64,000 nt of DNA from Deltaproteobacteria bacterium (GCA_030595125.1 JAUVDV010000001.1:1-64000); one strand, 5' to 3'. Shown: positions 1 to 9,012, numbered from the stretch's first letter. Translations and numbers: made by a program. The notes: generated by a model not told the origin, from the sequence alone.

Positions 1-125
1 CTTCGAAAGGAGCAGAATCATTTAGATATCAAGGAGAGCAAGAACCCGGAAACCGACCCGGCCAGGAGTGAAAACCCGACATTTCTACTTGGGAGAGGAC
101 CCGACATTTGTACTTTGGAGTGACA
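1..125. mobile_element. End of an IS21-like insertion sequence (rest lies left of the window)
   Basis: Two near-identical copies of the motif ACCCGACATTTxTACTT lie at 74-92 and 99-118, 25 bases apart, and the stretch ends in TGACA at 121-125. Read on the minus strand this is TGTCA followed by repeated AAGTAxAAATGTCGGG blocks, the usual architecture of an IS21-family terminus with several internal transposase-binding repeats. The istA/istB genes would lie to the left and are not in the window; positions 1-73 show no recognisable protein. The family assignment rests on remembered terminus architecture, not on a search. Confidence 0.55.
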
Positions 126-189
126 AGTTGCCCCTCCTGACTGCATTATATCGTAAGATGAGTCAGGAGACAGCCAAAATTTTGGCGCG
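125..189 (-). repeat. Dispersed hairpin-plus-promoter repeat, copy A
   Basis: Read on the minus strand this 65-base segment begins with a hairpin (GCCAAAA/TTTTGGC at 173-186), then a conserved TCATCTTA block, a TATAAT box and an AGGAGGGGC purine-rich stretch. A second copy lies at 48280-48344 with about three quarters of bases identical and a compensatory base-pair change in the hairpin; a shorter relative lies at 58411-58437. Here the segment stops exactly at the IS21-like terminus. From 190 to 284 nothing is recognisable beyond the flank of the IS91 transposase. Confidence 0.6.
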
Positions 190-284
190 GTAAGCTCGGT
201 CAGCTAAAGAGACCCGCCCATTAAAGCAGTTTTCACGGTGAGGATGGATCGGTACTAGCCCGCAACGAATTGGCGGTTTTGGGA

Positions 285-1841
285 TCAGGCTGGTTCGTCA
301 TATACAGGGTCAACGGCATCCCAGAGTTCACGGTCCACCTGCTCCGGCGGTGGTCTGGCGGGGCGGGCCTTTGGCACTTCACTCGGCAGGTTCAGGTGCT
401 CGAGGATCTTCTTGATGACTGCGGGATCTTCGATCAGCGCGATCAGCTTCATTCGCCCAAAGCACTTCGGACACTCGAGAACATCCAGCCCAAAGCACCG
501 ACGCATCAGATCGGCCCACGCCATGTGCCTTGTTTCATCCTCCTCGAATGTCTCGGCATCTTCCTTGGGCAAATCATCTTCCAGCACCGCCGCCGGCCTT
601 CCGAAAGCAACGACCTGTCTCCTCAAGCGTGAGTGCGGCGCAAGAACACCGTGATAGATGAGCTGATTCGTTTGCGGGTGTGGAATGATCGCCACGAGCT
701 TCTCAATCAGCTCTTTGGGTTGAAATACGATGTGTGTCGTTCCATCGTCCCAACGCGATTTCATCATCAGCGCGATCCTGCCGTCGGGAAGTTCCTTCAA
801 CCTGCCCTGGGCGATAGGAGGCCGCAGCAGGTAACGAAGAAGTCTCTCCAGCCGCTCCCGGTCGTGTGCCGGAACCGGCACCCCTGCATGAAGGTCGAAG
901 CCGCCAATTCTCGCGTGACGCTTCCGCTTGTATTTGACCGGCTTCTCCTCCGGGTCAGGCTCCACTCCCATCCGAAGAACATTTCGGCCCGCCCTGTCTC
1001 CAAACGCCACCAGTTGATGGATCGACGCGGACGCCGCCGCCGCGAGCGCCGGGTGTTCTTCCGAAAAGGCGTCTTCGAAGATAACATCGGCATCTCTCAA
1101 TGAGATCTTGTTACGACCGAGGATTCTCAAAACGCGCTTTCTCACCCTTTTGACCAGGTCCTTCACCTCATCGGTCGTGGGCGCGAAAACGCGGTGAAAT
1201 TTGAGAGCGCCATCGTTTTTCTGCTCAAAAACCCCGTCGATGGACGCCGTATGAAAATGGACGTTCAGGTTCAACGCACCACCAGCGCGCTGGATCACCG
1301 TGACTGCGCCTCCCTGCCCTCGCACCACTCCTCGCTTCTTTGCCTTCTTTCGATAGTACTTCTCAAGCTCACGCGAGAATGCGCGAAGAATCCGCCTGGT
1401 AAGCCGGTGGTCCCAGGCCATCATGTAGCGTAGATCGAACGGAAGGGAGAGCACCCATTGTCGCACCGGAACTACGGGAAAAACGGAGTCCACCAGATGT
1501 GCAGCCTTCTCGGCCATTCGCCTGCCGGCGCAGCTCGGGCAGATTCCACGCCGCTTGCATGAGAACGCCAGGAGTATCTCGTGCCCGCAATCCTGGCATT
1601 TGAACCTGGCGAAACCACCGGCCAGAGAACCACACGTCAGAAACTTCTTGAGTTCCTGCACGATGAAGTCGGGCATGCCTTCGCCGTCGCGAGACCGTTC
1701 CCTCGCCTCCTGCAGGAAATCCTCCAGATGATCCCGAACAATCCGGTGCAACACCGTTTCGTCCGGCTTTCTGGGTTTGTACTCCGGTGTTGTTGAGAAA
1801 ACGCTCTGCACCGACGGGCGCAAGGCACATACCATGCCCAA
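285..1841 (-). CDS. IS91-family transposase (HUH, rolling-circle type)
   Basis: 518 residues, a normal length for IS91/IS801 transposases. An N-terminal zinc-binding region (about residues 70-110) holds the CxxC pairs KCQDCG and CPSCAG. The catalytic HUH motif is visible as HFH in LNVHFHTASIDGVF (about residue 195), and a candidate tyrosine lies in RYLLRPP further on. A C-terminal LECPKCFGRMKLIALIED segment is typical of the family. IS91 elements lack classical inverted repeats and often carry neighbouring DNA along; I could not fix their ends. The flank 1842-2051 up to lpxK has no gene I can support. The ORF is intact, so the element may be functional. Several long ORFs on the opposite strand are shadows. 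Confidence 0.92.
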   Translation of the reverse strand: MGMVCALRPSVQSVFSTTPEYKPRKPDETVLHRIVRDHLEDFLQEARERSRDGEGMPDFIVQELKKFLTCGSLAGGFARFKCQDCGHEILLAFSCKRRGICPSCAGRRMAEKAAHLVDSVFPVVPVRQWVLSLPFDLRYMMAWDHRLTRRILRAFSRELEKYYRKKAKKRGVVRGQGGAVTVIQRAGGALNLNVHFHTASIDGVFEQKNDGALKFHRVFAPTTDEVKDLVKRVRKRVLRILGRNKISLRDADVIFEDAFSEEHPALAAAASASIHQLVAFGDRAGRNVLRMGVEPDPEEKPVKYKRKRHARIGGFDLHAGVPVPAHDRERLERLLRYLLRPPIAQGRLKELPDGRIALMMKSRWDDGTTHIVFQPKELIEKLVAIIPHPQTNQLIYHGVLAPHSRLRRQVVAFGRPAAVLEDDLPKEDAETFEEDETRHMAWADLMRRCFGLDVLECPKCFGRMKLIALIEDPAVIKKILEHLNLPSEVPKARPARPPPEQVDRELWDAVDPVYDEPA

Positions 1842-2051
1842 CAGACCAAAACGTGGAACTCAATGACGTTAATCCGCCTGCCGCGCCGTAGCGTAAGCGC
1901 GAAGGCGGGTCGCACGTTGGTTTGGACGGACGCTATAGCGGATGAACGATCGTTGTCCGGGATGAAAAAGATCGGCGAAAGAGCGGTAAAAACGGCGGCG
2001 AAAGGCGGCGAGCGCACCCTTGGCCTGTTTGATGCGCCAAATGACGAAGTA

Positions 2052-3053
2052 CTAGGTCAGGCATCTCTCCAGATGACCCTGAAGCACATCCTCCCCTTTC
2101 ACGATATCCATCACTATTCGCAGGGCGAAGATCGGCAGGTCGGATTCCATTCCGTCCAGGCGGGCGAGGTCTTTGCAAGTGGTGAGAATCGCGCTCGCGC
2201 CCTGTGACATAGCCTCGCGAACCACCTGACGGATTTCATCGACACTGTATCGGTGATGATCCGCGAATGTTGACTCGCCGGTGACATTCATCCGCGCTCT
2301 TTTTGCGGTGAGCGCAAACCGATGCGGGCGGGCGATGCCGCACAGGAGGTGCACACGCTTTCCATCGAGGTGATCGAGGGGAAACTCATCCGAGAAGGAA
2401 GCAAGGCCGCACGGAACGTACTCCATCAAAACGGCCGGAGGATCATCGCGATCTATCCAGTCGGATTCGATCCCGACGAGCAGGTGCGCTCTTCCCAGAG
2501 CGTCGGCCCTTTCGCGAAGAGGACCGCGAGGAAGGAGTCCCTCTCCCGGATCCAGATCCTGCGGGCACACGGAAACAATATCCAGATCCCGGTGGAGCCT
2601 GCGGTGTTGAAAGCCATCGTCGAGAATCACTATTTCCGCGCCGTCGCGTCTTGCCGCCCGCGCCTGTTCCACCCGATCGGCGCCAACCCGCACGATGACA
2701 TCTTTCGCCCCGGCAGCAGTCGCAAATGCTTCGTCTCCGGCCTCCCGGGCTGTCACCATTGGCCCGTCACCATTGGAAACCAGACCGCCGCGCCCTTCCA
2801 TGGTTCCGAAATAGCCCCTCGACAGTATCGCCGTCTTTTTGCCGCGATCTCGAAAATAGCAGGCCAGGTGCGTGGCGAGAGGTGTTTTACCCGAACCGCC
2901 CACCCTCAAGTTCCCCACGGAGATCACCGTGATGTCCTCGACCCGGCGCACGGGCAGAATTCCCCTGTCATATCCAAACGAACGACCCTTGATCGCAATT
3001 TGAAACAGGGCGGACAACCCTCGGTTAAGTCGAGTATCGCGCGGGTAGGACAT
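2052..3053 (-). CDS. lpxK: Tetraacyldisaccharide 4'-kinase
   Basis: Catalyses the ATP-dependent 4'-phosphorylation of the lipid A precursor disaccharide at the inner membrane. 333 residues from the ATG at 3053, the normal size. The family-typical ISVGNLRVGGSGKTP Walker A segment lies at about residues 44-58, followed by LSRGY and ILDDGFQHRRLHRDLDIV, both strongly characteristic. The reading frame stays open upstream into the preceding gene, but only the start at 3053 clears its stop codon by a few bases. It is the last gene of a minus-strand run whose upstream members encode a lipoprotein and a TPR protein. It implies an outer membrane with lipid A. Confidence 0.93.
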   Translation of the reverse strand: MSYPRDTRLNRGLSALFQIAIKGRSFGYDRGILPVRRVEDITVISVGNLRVGGSGKTPLATHLACYFRDRGKKTAILSRGYFGTMEGRGGLVSNGDGPMVTAREAGDEAFATAAGAKDVIVRVGADRVEQARAARRDGAEIVILDDGFQHRRLHRDLDIVSVCPQDLDPGEGLLPRGPLRERADALGRAHLLVGIESDWIDRDDPPAVLMEYVPCGLASFSDEFPLDHLDGKRVHLLCGIARPHRFALTAKRARMNVTGESTFADHHRYSVDEIRQVVREAMSQGASAILTTCKDLARLDGMESDLPIFALRIVMDIVKGEDVLQGHLERCLT

Positions 3054-3061
3054 CGCGTCGT

Positions 3062-4912
3062 CTACGGTGTGCATCCCGAAAAGGTCGAGAAGATCACGTT
3101 GTCCGCGGTTCCATCGTTCATTATCCACACGGCTGCAAATCCACCCGAACCATCGGATATCAGTCGCCCCTGACGGATATCCTCGCCGGCGGCGACCTGC
3201 TCCAGCCGAGTGCCCACATAGGGCGCCGTGAGACTCTGCAGGGAAGAATCGAACAGGATAAACTCCAGGGTCTTGGCGGACGCTCCCAGAGTAGCGGTAT
3301 GGATAATGCCGAATCGAACTCCGTTCCACGCCAGCGACGGTTCGTACTGCCAATCCGAAACTGTTGCTGCCAGCGCGATGTTCGTGGTTCCGTCCCAGGC
3401 GAGGACGTTTTTGTTGGTGGACGGTCCTGTCTCCATTGTGTCGGTGTAGGCGATAGCCCATCCCCCTGATCCGTTCAGAGATACCGCCGGCTCGTACGAA
3501 TCATCAACCTGCACACCCGCCACCGAGGACACTATTGTCGGGTACCCGGCCACGTTTGCCCACACGTCTCCGGACAGCTCAATGCGGGACTCGGAAATCT
3601 CCGGGTCGCCCCCCGAGCTGCTTTCCTCCCTGGAAAACGCCACTATGTAATCATCCGTCCCCAATACCTCGATGGAGACGGCGTCCGCTGAGCCGGTATC
3701 GGTGCTCACAACAAAAGAGTTGCCCGACGGGGTCGAGTGCATGTCCTGAGTCTGGATCTCTATCGTGCCCGTCCCGCCGGTGAACCCGGCGGCCCAGCCC
3801 GCGAGCCAACCTGACCCGGAGGTCGGATCATCCCACTTGATCACCGGACTCGTGAGTTCAGTTGCGGCGCCGGTCTCCAGGGTCACCAGTGTTCCCTCCG
3901 TTACCACTCCCGAAGAGGTATCGACGGTGAGATCCAGCACCCTTGCGTCCGGATCTGCCGATGAAACCTGCGATATCCATATGACGTGGAACCGGTCGCT
4001 CGCCGCCGTCACATCCGGCTCGAACCCCTCCGCGCCCGAACCGCCCAGCGTCGTGAAGTCGTGCGCCGTACTGATCATGGTCCCGTCCGGTTCAATGAAG
4101 CGTATCTTCACCTCTTGCGTGGCCACATCGTTTTGCTGCCATGCCACGGCATAGCTGGTTCCGTCGAACGCGAGGGACGGCGCGTTCAGGGACGGTCCCG
4201 ACGCTACCACCACACTGTCAGCGAGAATCTCGAGGTCGACATATCCGTCACAGTTGTCGTCGGTGTATCCGCAGATCTCAGAGGCGGCCGGGTTGATCTC
4301 GAAGACGCTATCGTTGCAATCGTCACCGCCGCACAGGATATCCAGATACGTATCGCTGTCGTCGTCGGCATCGCTCATCAGGACATCCACACAGTCACCG
4401 GACGAGGCCTCACACTCGGTGATCATGCACGGCGCGCCGGACTGTTCGCACACAACCGGAGTTCCACCGAGACACCCGGCGGTGATGTGGCAGTTCTCGT
4501 TCTCCATGCACAGATCGCCGCTAGTGCAGAAGTCGTGATCGGGCTGGTGGTCGCACTCTTTACCCTCACCAAGCAAGATGCAGGTATCCACGGTACAGTC
4601 GACGCCGTCATCGCAGTCTGCGTTGTCCTTGCACTCGTCTCCGGTGTCCACGCACCCTTCGTCGAGATCGCACATCTCCAGATACTCGCACAGGCTGTTG
4701 TCGGGAACGTGTCGACAGGTTCCGTCCTCCAGGCAGGAGTCCTCGGTGCAATTGATCCCGTCATCGCAGTCGCCGTCGATCTCACACTCGGGCCCCGTGT
4801 CCGTATCCGGGGAGCCCTTATTGAGCTCATCGAAATCCAGAGCCAGGGAACAACTTCCAAGGAGGACGCTTCCCAAAATCAAGAGAAGCCTCTTTTGTCC
4901 GATACTCGTCAT
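3062..4912 (-). CDS. Cys-rich, MopE-like Ca/metal-binding motif lipoprotein
   Basis: 616 residues starting at the ATG at 4912, which overlaps the TGA of the upstream gene by one base. A signal peptide ends in the lipobox LLGSC (Cys about 21). Residues about 40-175 contain repeated CDDGxxCTxDxC units, a cysteine-knot-like repeat common in myxobacterial surface proteins. At about 180-225 sits the putative metal-binding motif with DADDDSDTYLD, GGDDCND and NPAASEICGYTDDNCDG, as in MopE-type proteins. The C-terminal 380 residues are rich in Gly/Ser/Asp and repeatedly match a LAFDGTSYAVAW-like beta-strand pattern, probably a beta-propeller or sandwich. Surface-exposed lipoprotein; ligand unknown. 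Confidence 0.8.
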   Translation of the reverse strand: MTSIGQKRLLLILGSVLLGSCSLALDFDELNKGSPDTDTGPECEIDGDCDDGINCTEDSCLEDGTCRHVPDNSLCEYLEMCDLDEGCVDTGDECKDNADCDDGVDCTVDTCILLGEGKECDHQPDHDFCTSGDLCMENENCHITAGCLGGTPVVCEQSGAPCMITECEASSGDCVDVLMSDADDDSDTYLDILCGGDDCNDSVFEINPAASEICGYTDDNCDGYVDLEILADSVVVASGPSLNAPSLAFDGTSYAVAWQQNDVATQEVKIRFIEPDGTMISTAHDFTTLGGSGAEGFEPDVTAASDRFHVIWISQVSSADPDARVLDLTVDTSSGVVTEGTLVTLETGAATELTSPVIKWDDPTSGSGWLAGWAAGFTGGTGTIEIQTQDMHSTPSGNSFVVSTDTGSADAVSIEVLGTDDYIVAFSREESSSGGDPEISESRIELSGDVWANVAGYPTIVSSVAGVQVDDSYEPAVSLNGSGGWAIAYTDTMETGPSTNKNVLAWDGTTNIALAATVSDWQYEPSLAWNGVRFGIIHTATLGASAKTLEFILFDSSLQSLTAPYVGTRLEQVAAGEDIRQGRLISDGSGGFAAVWIMNDGTADNVIFSTFSGCTP

Positions 4913-5751
4913 CAAAAACTCCCTTCAATCATAATCCCGCCGCCTTCACGACCCGCGATGGGCACTGCTCGCACACGACTCGCCGCGACATCGGCTCCTT
5001 CTTTTTCCTTGTTGGAGCTGCGCAACAACCAGATCACGCCTGCCGCCGCAGTCACAACGCCCACACCGAGCAGAACGTCCGCCGTGACGGCAACCTTTTT
5101 GGCAGAACTCACCTGGCCGTCAGTGCAATCGGGAGAACAGGCGATCTCCAGATCCCGGTGTTTCTTGTACGCCGCGATGGCCGTCAATCCCCCGGAAACC
5201 AACACCAGGCCACCGACACCGATCATCAGGCCCGGCCCGATGGGTTTCTTGTCGTCTTTCTCCTTTGCGACGACCGATTCCATTTCCGGCTGCGGTTTTG
5301 ACGCTGTGGGCGGCCAATTATCCGCTGTCTCGGTTTCGGCCGGTGTCTCGGTTTCGGCTGGTGCTTCGGTTTGTGCTGGTGGAAGCGGCGCCGGATCCTC
5401 CAGATCTTTGCGCTGGGCGATCTTCTCGCAGGCCGCCGGCGCGTCCTTCACCTCCGGGTTCTCCTCCAGGTAGAGATCGTAATATGCCCGGGCCTTCTTC
5501 GGTTTCCCCAACTTCTGCGAGCAGACGGCCAGGTTGCACAGGAGGTCCACCTTCCCGCTGAGATTATAGGCCTCGGTAAACTTTCCGAGGGCGGCCTTGT
5601 ACTTTCCGGCCTCGAAAGCCGTCTTCCCCTCGCTGTAGGCGGCCGCAGCCTTCGACTTTTCGTTATCTCCGTCAGCATTATCCTGAGCAACTAAAGATCC
5701 GCTCACAAGAAATACCGCTGCCAGCACTTGTACAAATATGGCTCTACGCAT
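4912..5751 (-). CDS. Secreted/membrane TPR-repeat protein
   Basis: 279 residues with a signal peptide (residues 1-22, ending VAQ). Residues about 30-105 form TPR-like helices (AYSEGKTAFEAGKYKAALGKF, then a second unit with LLCNLAVCSQKLGKP). A Pro/Ala/Glu/Thr-rich linker with repeated AETETP lies at about 120-145, followed by two hydrophobic segments (GPGLMIGVGGLVLVSGG and VLLGVGVVTAAAGVIWLL). This TPR-linker-membrane layout is frequent in myxobacterial proteins of unknown function. Its stop codon overlaps the start of the Cys-rich lipoprotein, so the two are likely co-translated with lpxK downstream. The function is not known. Confidence 0.75.
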   Translation of the reverse strand: MRRAIFVQVLAAVFLVSGSLVAQDNADGDNEKSKAAAAYSEGKTAFEAGKYKAALGKFTEAYNLSGKVDLLCNLAVCSQKLGKPKKARAYYDLYLEENPEVKDAPAACEKIAQRKDLEDPAPLPPAQTEAPAETETPAETETADNWPPTASKPQPEMESVVAKEKDDKKPIGPGLMIGVGGLVLVSGGLTAIAAYKKHRDLEIACSPDCTDGQVSSAKKVAVTADVLLGVGVVTAAAGVIWLLRSSNKEKEGADVAASRVRAVPIAGREGGGIMIEGSF

Positions 5752-5841
5752 GTTTTTAGGCCTCGCTAGGTGCTCTGGTAAGGACTCTTTTGGGACTCTT
5801 GGCGCCCAAAAGACATTCTATAGTTAATTGTGGAAAGAGGA

Positions 5842-5887
5842 AAGGGGTCAGGCCTAGACAATAGACACTTTTGAGGTGTGACCCCTT
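5842..5887. repeat. REP-like palindrome
   Basis: Perfect 9-base inverted repeat AAGGGGTCA (5842-5850) / TGACCCCTT (5879-5887) around a 28-base centre that contains a second, imperfect CAC/GTG pairing. This form, AAGGGGTCA...TGACCCCTT, resembles REP palindromes mobilised by REP-associated tyrosine transposases (TnpA-REP). It lies in the gap between the TPR gene and the CBS gene. A related short form lies at 47537-47551. Confidence 0.6.
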
Positions 5888-5905
5888 GAATCGTAAGAGA
5901 AGCGC

Positions 5906-6346
5906 CTATCCTCCGAAACCACCGGTTATGTAGCTTTCCAGATGCCCTATGGTGTCTTGCTGCGCGGCGATAATCTGTTTGACAATATCCCCAATGGTCA
6001 CGATGCCGACTACCTTATCGTCATGCTTGACCGGCAGATGGCGGATGTGTTTCTCGGTCATCAGAGTCATGCATTCCTCTACGGAGGAATCAAGTTTTAC
6101 GCAGACAACATCCTTGCACATGATTTCACTGACGGAAATTTGATGAGATTCCTTTCCTTTCAGAACCACCTTCCGGGCGTAGTCCCGTTCTGAAAACATA
6201 CCCACAAGTTTTCCATCATCGATGACCATCAATGCACCGACATCTTTCTCCGCCATTATTTCCAGGGCTTTATATGCCATTGCGTCGGACACGATTGACC
6301 ATACTTCTTTACCTTTTCTTTTGAGAATTTCTTTGACGTTGATCAT
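5906..6346 (-). CDS. CBS-domain pair protein
   Basis: 146 residues consisting almost entirely of two CBS domains (about 8-60 and 75-130), visible as AYKALEIMAEKDVGALMVID, GMFSERDYARKVV, then MTEKHIRHLPVKHDDKVVGIVTIGDIVK. CBS pairs bind adenine nucleotides or similar ligands and usually act as regulatory modules; stand-alone pairs like this one are common but mostly uncharacterised. There is no membrane segment or signal peptide, so it is cytoplasmic. It has its own ATG at 6346 and is separated from its neighbours by short gaps, with no operon partner that reveals its target. Confidence 0.85.
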   Translation of the reverse strand: MINVKEILKRKGKEVWSIVSDAMAYKALEIMAEKDVGALMVIDDGKLVGMFSERDYARKVVLKGKESHQISVSEIMCKDVVCVKLDSSVEECMTLMTEKHIRHLPVKHDDKVVGIVTIGDIVKQIIAAQQDTIGHLESYITGGFGG

Positions 6347-6417
6347 GGCCGTACATTTCCTTTCACTTTGCTTGTTTCTGAATCAACCACATTCCCTTCA
6401 CATGTCCGATCCCTGGG

Positions 6418-6759
6418 TCAATCGAGCTGCGAGAGGAAACCCTTGATGGTGGTCTCGGCCTTCTCATCGAGATCGTCGAATCTCATCCCCGCAGAGTAAC
6501 CAGTGTCCTCCCGCTCGGAGCACCAGGCAACTTTGGCCTTGATGTTGAGCGGCTCCGCGTCGGGATCCTCTATCCCGTCCGAGGTGAGAAATAGCGATAC
6601 ACCAACGACGGAATCCTCATCGAGTTCCTGTGAAACATCGAAACACACCCCGGTCTCACTCAGGTTGCGCGTCGCTGCGGGAAGTACTGCCTCGGAAGTG
6701 TAGACCTCCGCCGATACTTCAACATCGTACCTTGTTGCCCTGCGATTATCAGTTGTCAT
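6418..6759 (-). CDS. PilZ-domain protein (c-di-GMP binding candidate)
   Basis: 113 residues, a single PilZ domain. The two hallmark c-di-GMP contacts are present: RRATR near residue 6-10 (RxxxR) and NLSETG at about 33-38 ([DN]xSxxG). A downstream GMRFDDLDEKAETTI segment closes the beta-barrel as in family members. Start ATG at 6759 has a GAGGAT ribosome-binding site. Likely a cytoplasmic effector of c-di-GMP signalling acting through a partner protein; the partner is not identifiable from context. Confidence 0.85.
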   Translation of the reverse strand: MTTDNRRATRYDVEVSAEVYTSEAVLPAATRNLSETGVCFDVSQELDEDSVVGVSLFLTSDGIEDPDAEPLNIKAKVAWCSEREDTGYSAGMRFDDLDEKAETTIKGFLSQLD

Positions 6760-6791
6760 TTATCCTCACCACCTGAAATCGTGCATAAACG

Positions 6792-7415
6792 TTACGGTTT
6801 CAGATAGCGGGAGAGGAGTCCTCCTGTCAAGGCGTCGATCAGTGAGGTGAGCTCCTCGATGCGCATTCTAATGTCGAGGGCCGCCATGGGATCCGGTGCG
6901 GGGGATACCAACTCCGTGAGCTGGAGCTTTCTGCGCTCGAAGTAATAGCTGACCAGGACGGACAGGATCGCCTCCCGCCGCGCGGCCCGATTCGCCAGGG
7001 CGCCATAGACCCTCACCTCGTCCGGATTGAACACGATCTCACCCAGATTCCACTGGGCTGATACCTGCAAGCCCAGATCCCGATCCGTGTCCGCCCCCCA
7101 CCGGTCGGGTTCGTCCTGGTACCTGTCGAGGGACTCGTCCCGCTCCATATCGTGCTCGGCTGTGAACTTCACCACCGGCAGAACCGCCGCCCAGTTCGTT
7201 GCCCGCATCCATCCTCGCGCGCCTTCCACGTCCGCGTCGGCGAGCCTGAGCGCCGCGGACTTCAACCGCTCCAGCCTCGGTTCACCCGCGAGCCGGACTG
7301 TCGCCTCTTTGATGGTCATTCCCACGGCGCCCCCAGTCTTTTGCACAGGGATCTGCGCCTGGGCCGGCCACGACGTGAAGATCGCGACGGTGAATATCAA
7401 TATCGCTTTTTTCAT
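6792..7415 (-). CDS. Secreted protein of unknown function
   Basis: 207 residues with a clear signal peptide (MKKAILIFTVAIFTSWPAQAQ, cleavage after AQA). The mature part is mostly charged and helical, with a WNLGEIVFNPDEVRVYGALANRAARR stretch reminiscent of the helical repeats of outer-membrane efflux-type proteins, and no cysteine. The start overlaps the stop of the upstream gene by four bases (ATGA), so it is translationally coupled to the secreted 492-residue protein. I do not recognise a family. Confidence 0.6.
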   Translation of the reverse strand: MKKAILIFTVAIFTSWPAQAQIPVQKTGGAVGMTIKEATVRLAGEPRLERLKSAALRLADADVEGARGWMRATNWAAVLPVVKFTAEHDMERDESLDRYQDEPDRWGADTDRDLGLQVSAQWNLGEIVFNPDEVRVYGALANRAARREAILSVLVSYYFERRKLQLTELVSPAPDPMAALDIRMRIEELTSLIDALTGGLLSRYLKP

Positions 7416-8890
7416 CTTTCCTCTTTCGGATAAATCCCGCTCGCGATTCGAATCAGCTCCGCGAGCCGTTCTTTCTCCATTGCTGCGACCACGTTCCCCA
7501 CCGGATCGTTTTCGTCGGGCATTACCGCCGCGGCTCTCCTCCAGTTGGTCCAGAGCTCGGCAAAGCGACTGACGCCGGCGTCAACGGTCTCGTGCCAACG
7601 TTGCAACCTCGTTACGCAGGAGATCGAAGAGAGCGGCTCGAACTTCCAGACCAGACGCACGCCCATATATGCCCATGTCCTGATTTTCTCTTCGCTTGAG
7701 TTTTCGGGCAGGTCGACCCCGCGACCGTCGCTGCGCCCCATCCGGGCTACCAGACGCGCTTGCGGCAAGGGGTTGAACGCCAACCGCCTGCATTGCGGCG
7801 GTCCAGGAGATCTCGCAAGCTCTACGCGCACACCTGCCAGGTGGGGATAGATGGTCGCATGTGTTTCTACCACCCTCGCCATGAGCGACGGCGCCCTCGG
7901 GGGCTCCGGCCCGGTCGCCGTGCCCAGCCATACCTTCCCTTCGTTATCAACCGCCACGGCGAGAGCCGGCACGGGCAAACCGTTCTTCCTCCAGGCGCCG
8001 TTCACGCCGGCGGTATGCATCACGTGCTCACGATCCACCAACAACCGGTTTACTCTTCCCCGAACCGTCCCGCGAACCGTGACCTTCCCATCTGCCCGAA
8101 CTCGCCAGATCCTGCCCCGCGCCGCTGCATACCATCCGGCCTCTCCAACCAGGGCGCCGGCGGCATCCGCCGACCCTATCGCTACCAGCTTCATCGACGG
8201 TTCGTCGTCGCCTGTCTCGATCACCCAGAGTCCTTCTTTGCCCGGCACGACGATCTGGTCCGGGTGGACTCCGCGCACCGGTATTCGGGCGCCCGCGATG
8301 GTGCGATACACCCGTAAGGTTCCGCCTCTGATTCGGAGGAGCTTGTCCCGGGCCACGACCCACAGATCCCCGGTAGCGTCGAACGCCGCGCCAATGACCG
8401 CCTCGATCTTCCTCGACCGGCCCGACCCGGACGACTTGTTCCCGGTCGCTAGATCGTCACCCGATAACACCGCCCAGGCTCCCGAATCGCTCACCGACAG
8501 TGAGACGGTCTTCTCTGACATATCCAGCTCGACGCCATTCCCATATCGCTCCGGAAAAAAGCCCTCTTGCTCCTGCTCTTCAGAAAATACACCTCCGGCA
8601 TGCTCCTGCGGCACGATAGTCGGCTCGGCGACCATGGTTTCTTGAGCCTCTTGTGACTCCATTTCAACCACTTCGTCGTTCCGTAGCCTCGCCGGAGTGT
8701 TCCAGCTTTCGCCACCGTCCACGGTTATCCATACCCGCCGGTCAATCATCACCGCCGCGACCAGCTCGTTCGACGGCGCACACGCCAGCGCCCGAACTCT
8801 CCCCACCGGCCCGTCACCACGGGCGTCAAACGCGGGCAGCACCAACAGCCCCCACACCGCCGAAATCGCAATGATGATTTTGATTCGCAC
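7412..8890 (-). CDS. Secreted protein with WD/BNR-like beta-propeller features
   Basis: 492 residues from a GTG at 8890 preceded by AAGGGTGA. A signal peptide (about 1-24) is followed by repeated short beta-strand units such as VRALACAPSNELVAAVMIDRRVWITVDGGESWNTP, whose DGGESW is an Asp-box/BNR-type motif, and further blocks with GDLWVVARDK, EGLWVIETGD and GKVWLGTATG spaced like propeller blades. The last about 130 residues are different and helical. Coupled to the 207-residue secreted protein by an ATGA overlap. Likely periplasmic or cell-surface; no catalytic motif seen. Confidence 0.6.
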   Translation of the reverse strand: MRIKIIIAISAVWGLLVLPAFDARGDGPVGRVRALACAPSNELVAAVMIDRRVWITVDGGESWNTPARLRNDEVVEMESQEAQETMVAEPTIVPQEHAGGVFSEEQEQEGFFPERYGNGVELDMSEKTVSLSVSDSGAWAVLSGDDLATGNKSSGSGRSRKIEAVIGAAFDATGDLWVVARDKLLRIRGGTLRVYRTIAGARIPVRGVHPDQIVVPGKEGLWVIETGDDEPSMKLVAIGSADAAGALVGEAGWYAAARGRIWRVRADGKVTVRGTVRGRVNRLLVDREHVMHTAGVNGAWRKNGLPVPALAVAVDNEGKVWLGTATGPEPPRAPSLMARVVETHATIYPHLAGVRVELARSPGPPQCRRLAFNPLPQARLVARMGRSDGRGVDLPENSSEEKIRTWAYMGVRLVWKFEPLSSISCVTRLQRWHETVDAGVSRFAELWTNWRRAAAVMPDENDPVGNVVAAMEKERLAELIRIASGIYPKEER

Positions 8891-9012
8891 TCACCCTTAA
8901 TCGGCCGTTTCGAGAAAGAGTTGCCAAAAAAATGAAAAAAGGTGCGCGGGGCCCCCCTTGCAAGATCGCACGGTGACCCGTAGGCTTGACATCGTGTGAC
9001 GAGGAGTAATCG

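Noticed and set aside
633-1103. A 156-codon frame opposite the IS91 transposase
   Set aside because: Antisense shadow of the intact transposase.
1863-2207. A 114-codon plus-strand frame beyond the IS91 element
   Set aside because: It overlaps the end of lpxK in the antisense direction and has no domain or ribosome-binding site.
3986-5473. A 495-codon open frame on the plus strand opposite the lipoprotein and TPR genes
   Set aside because: It covers strongly supported minus-strand genes, has no recognisable domain, and its codon pattern is the mirror of the real gene.
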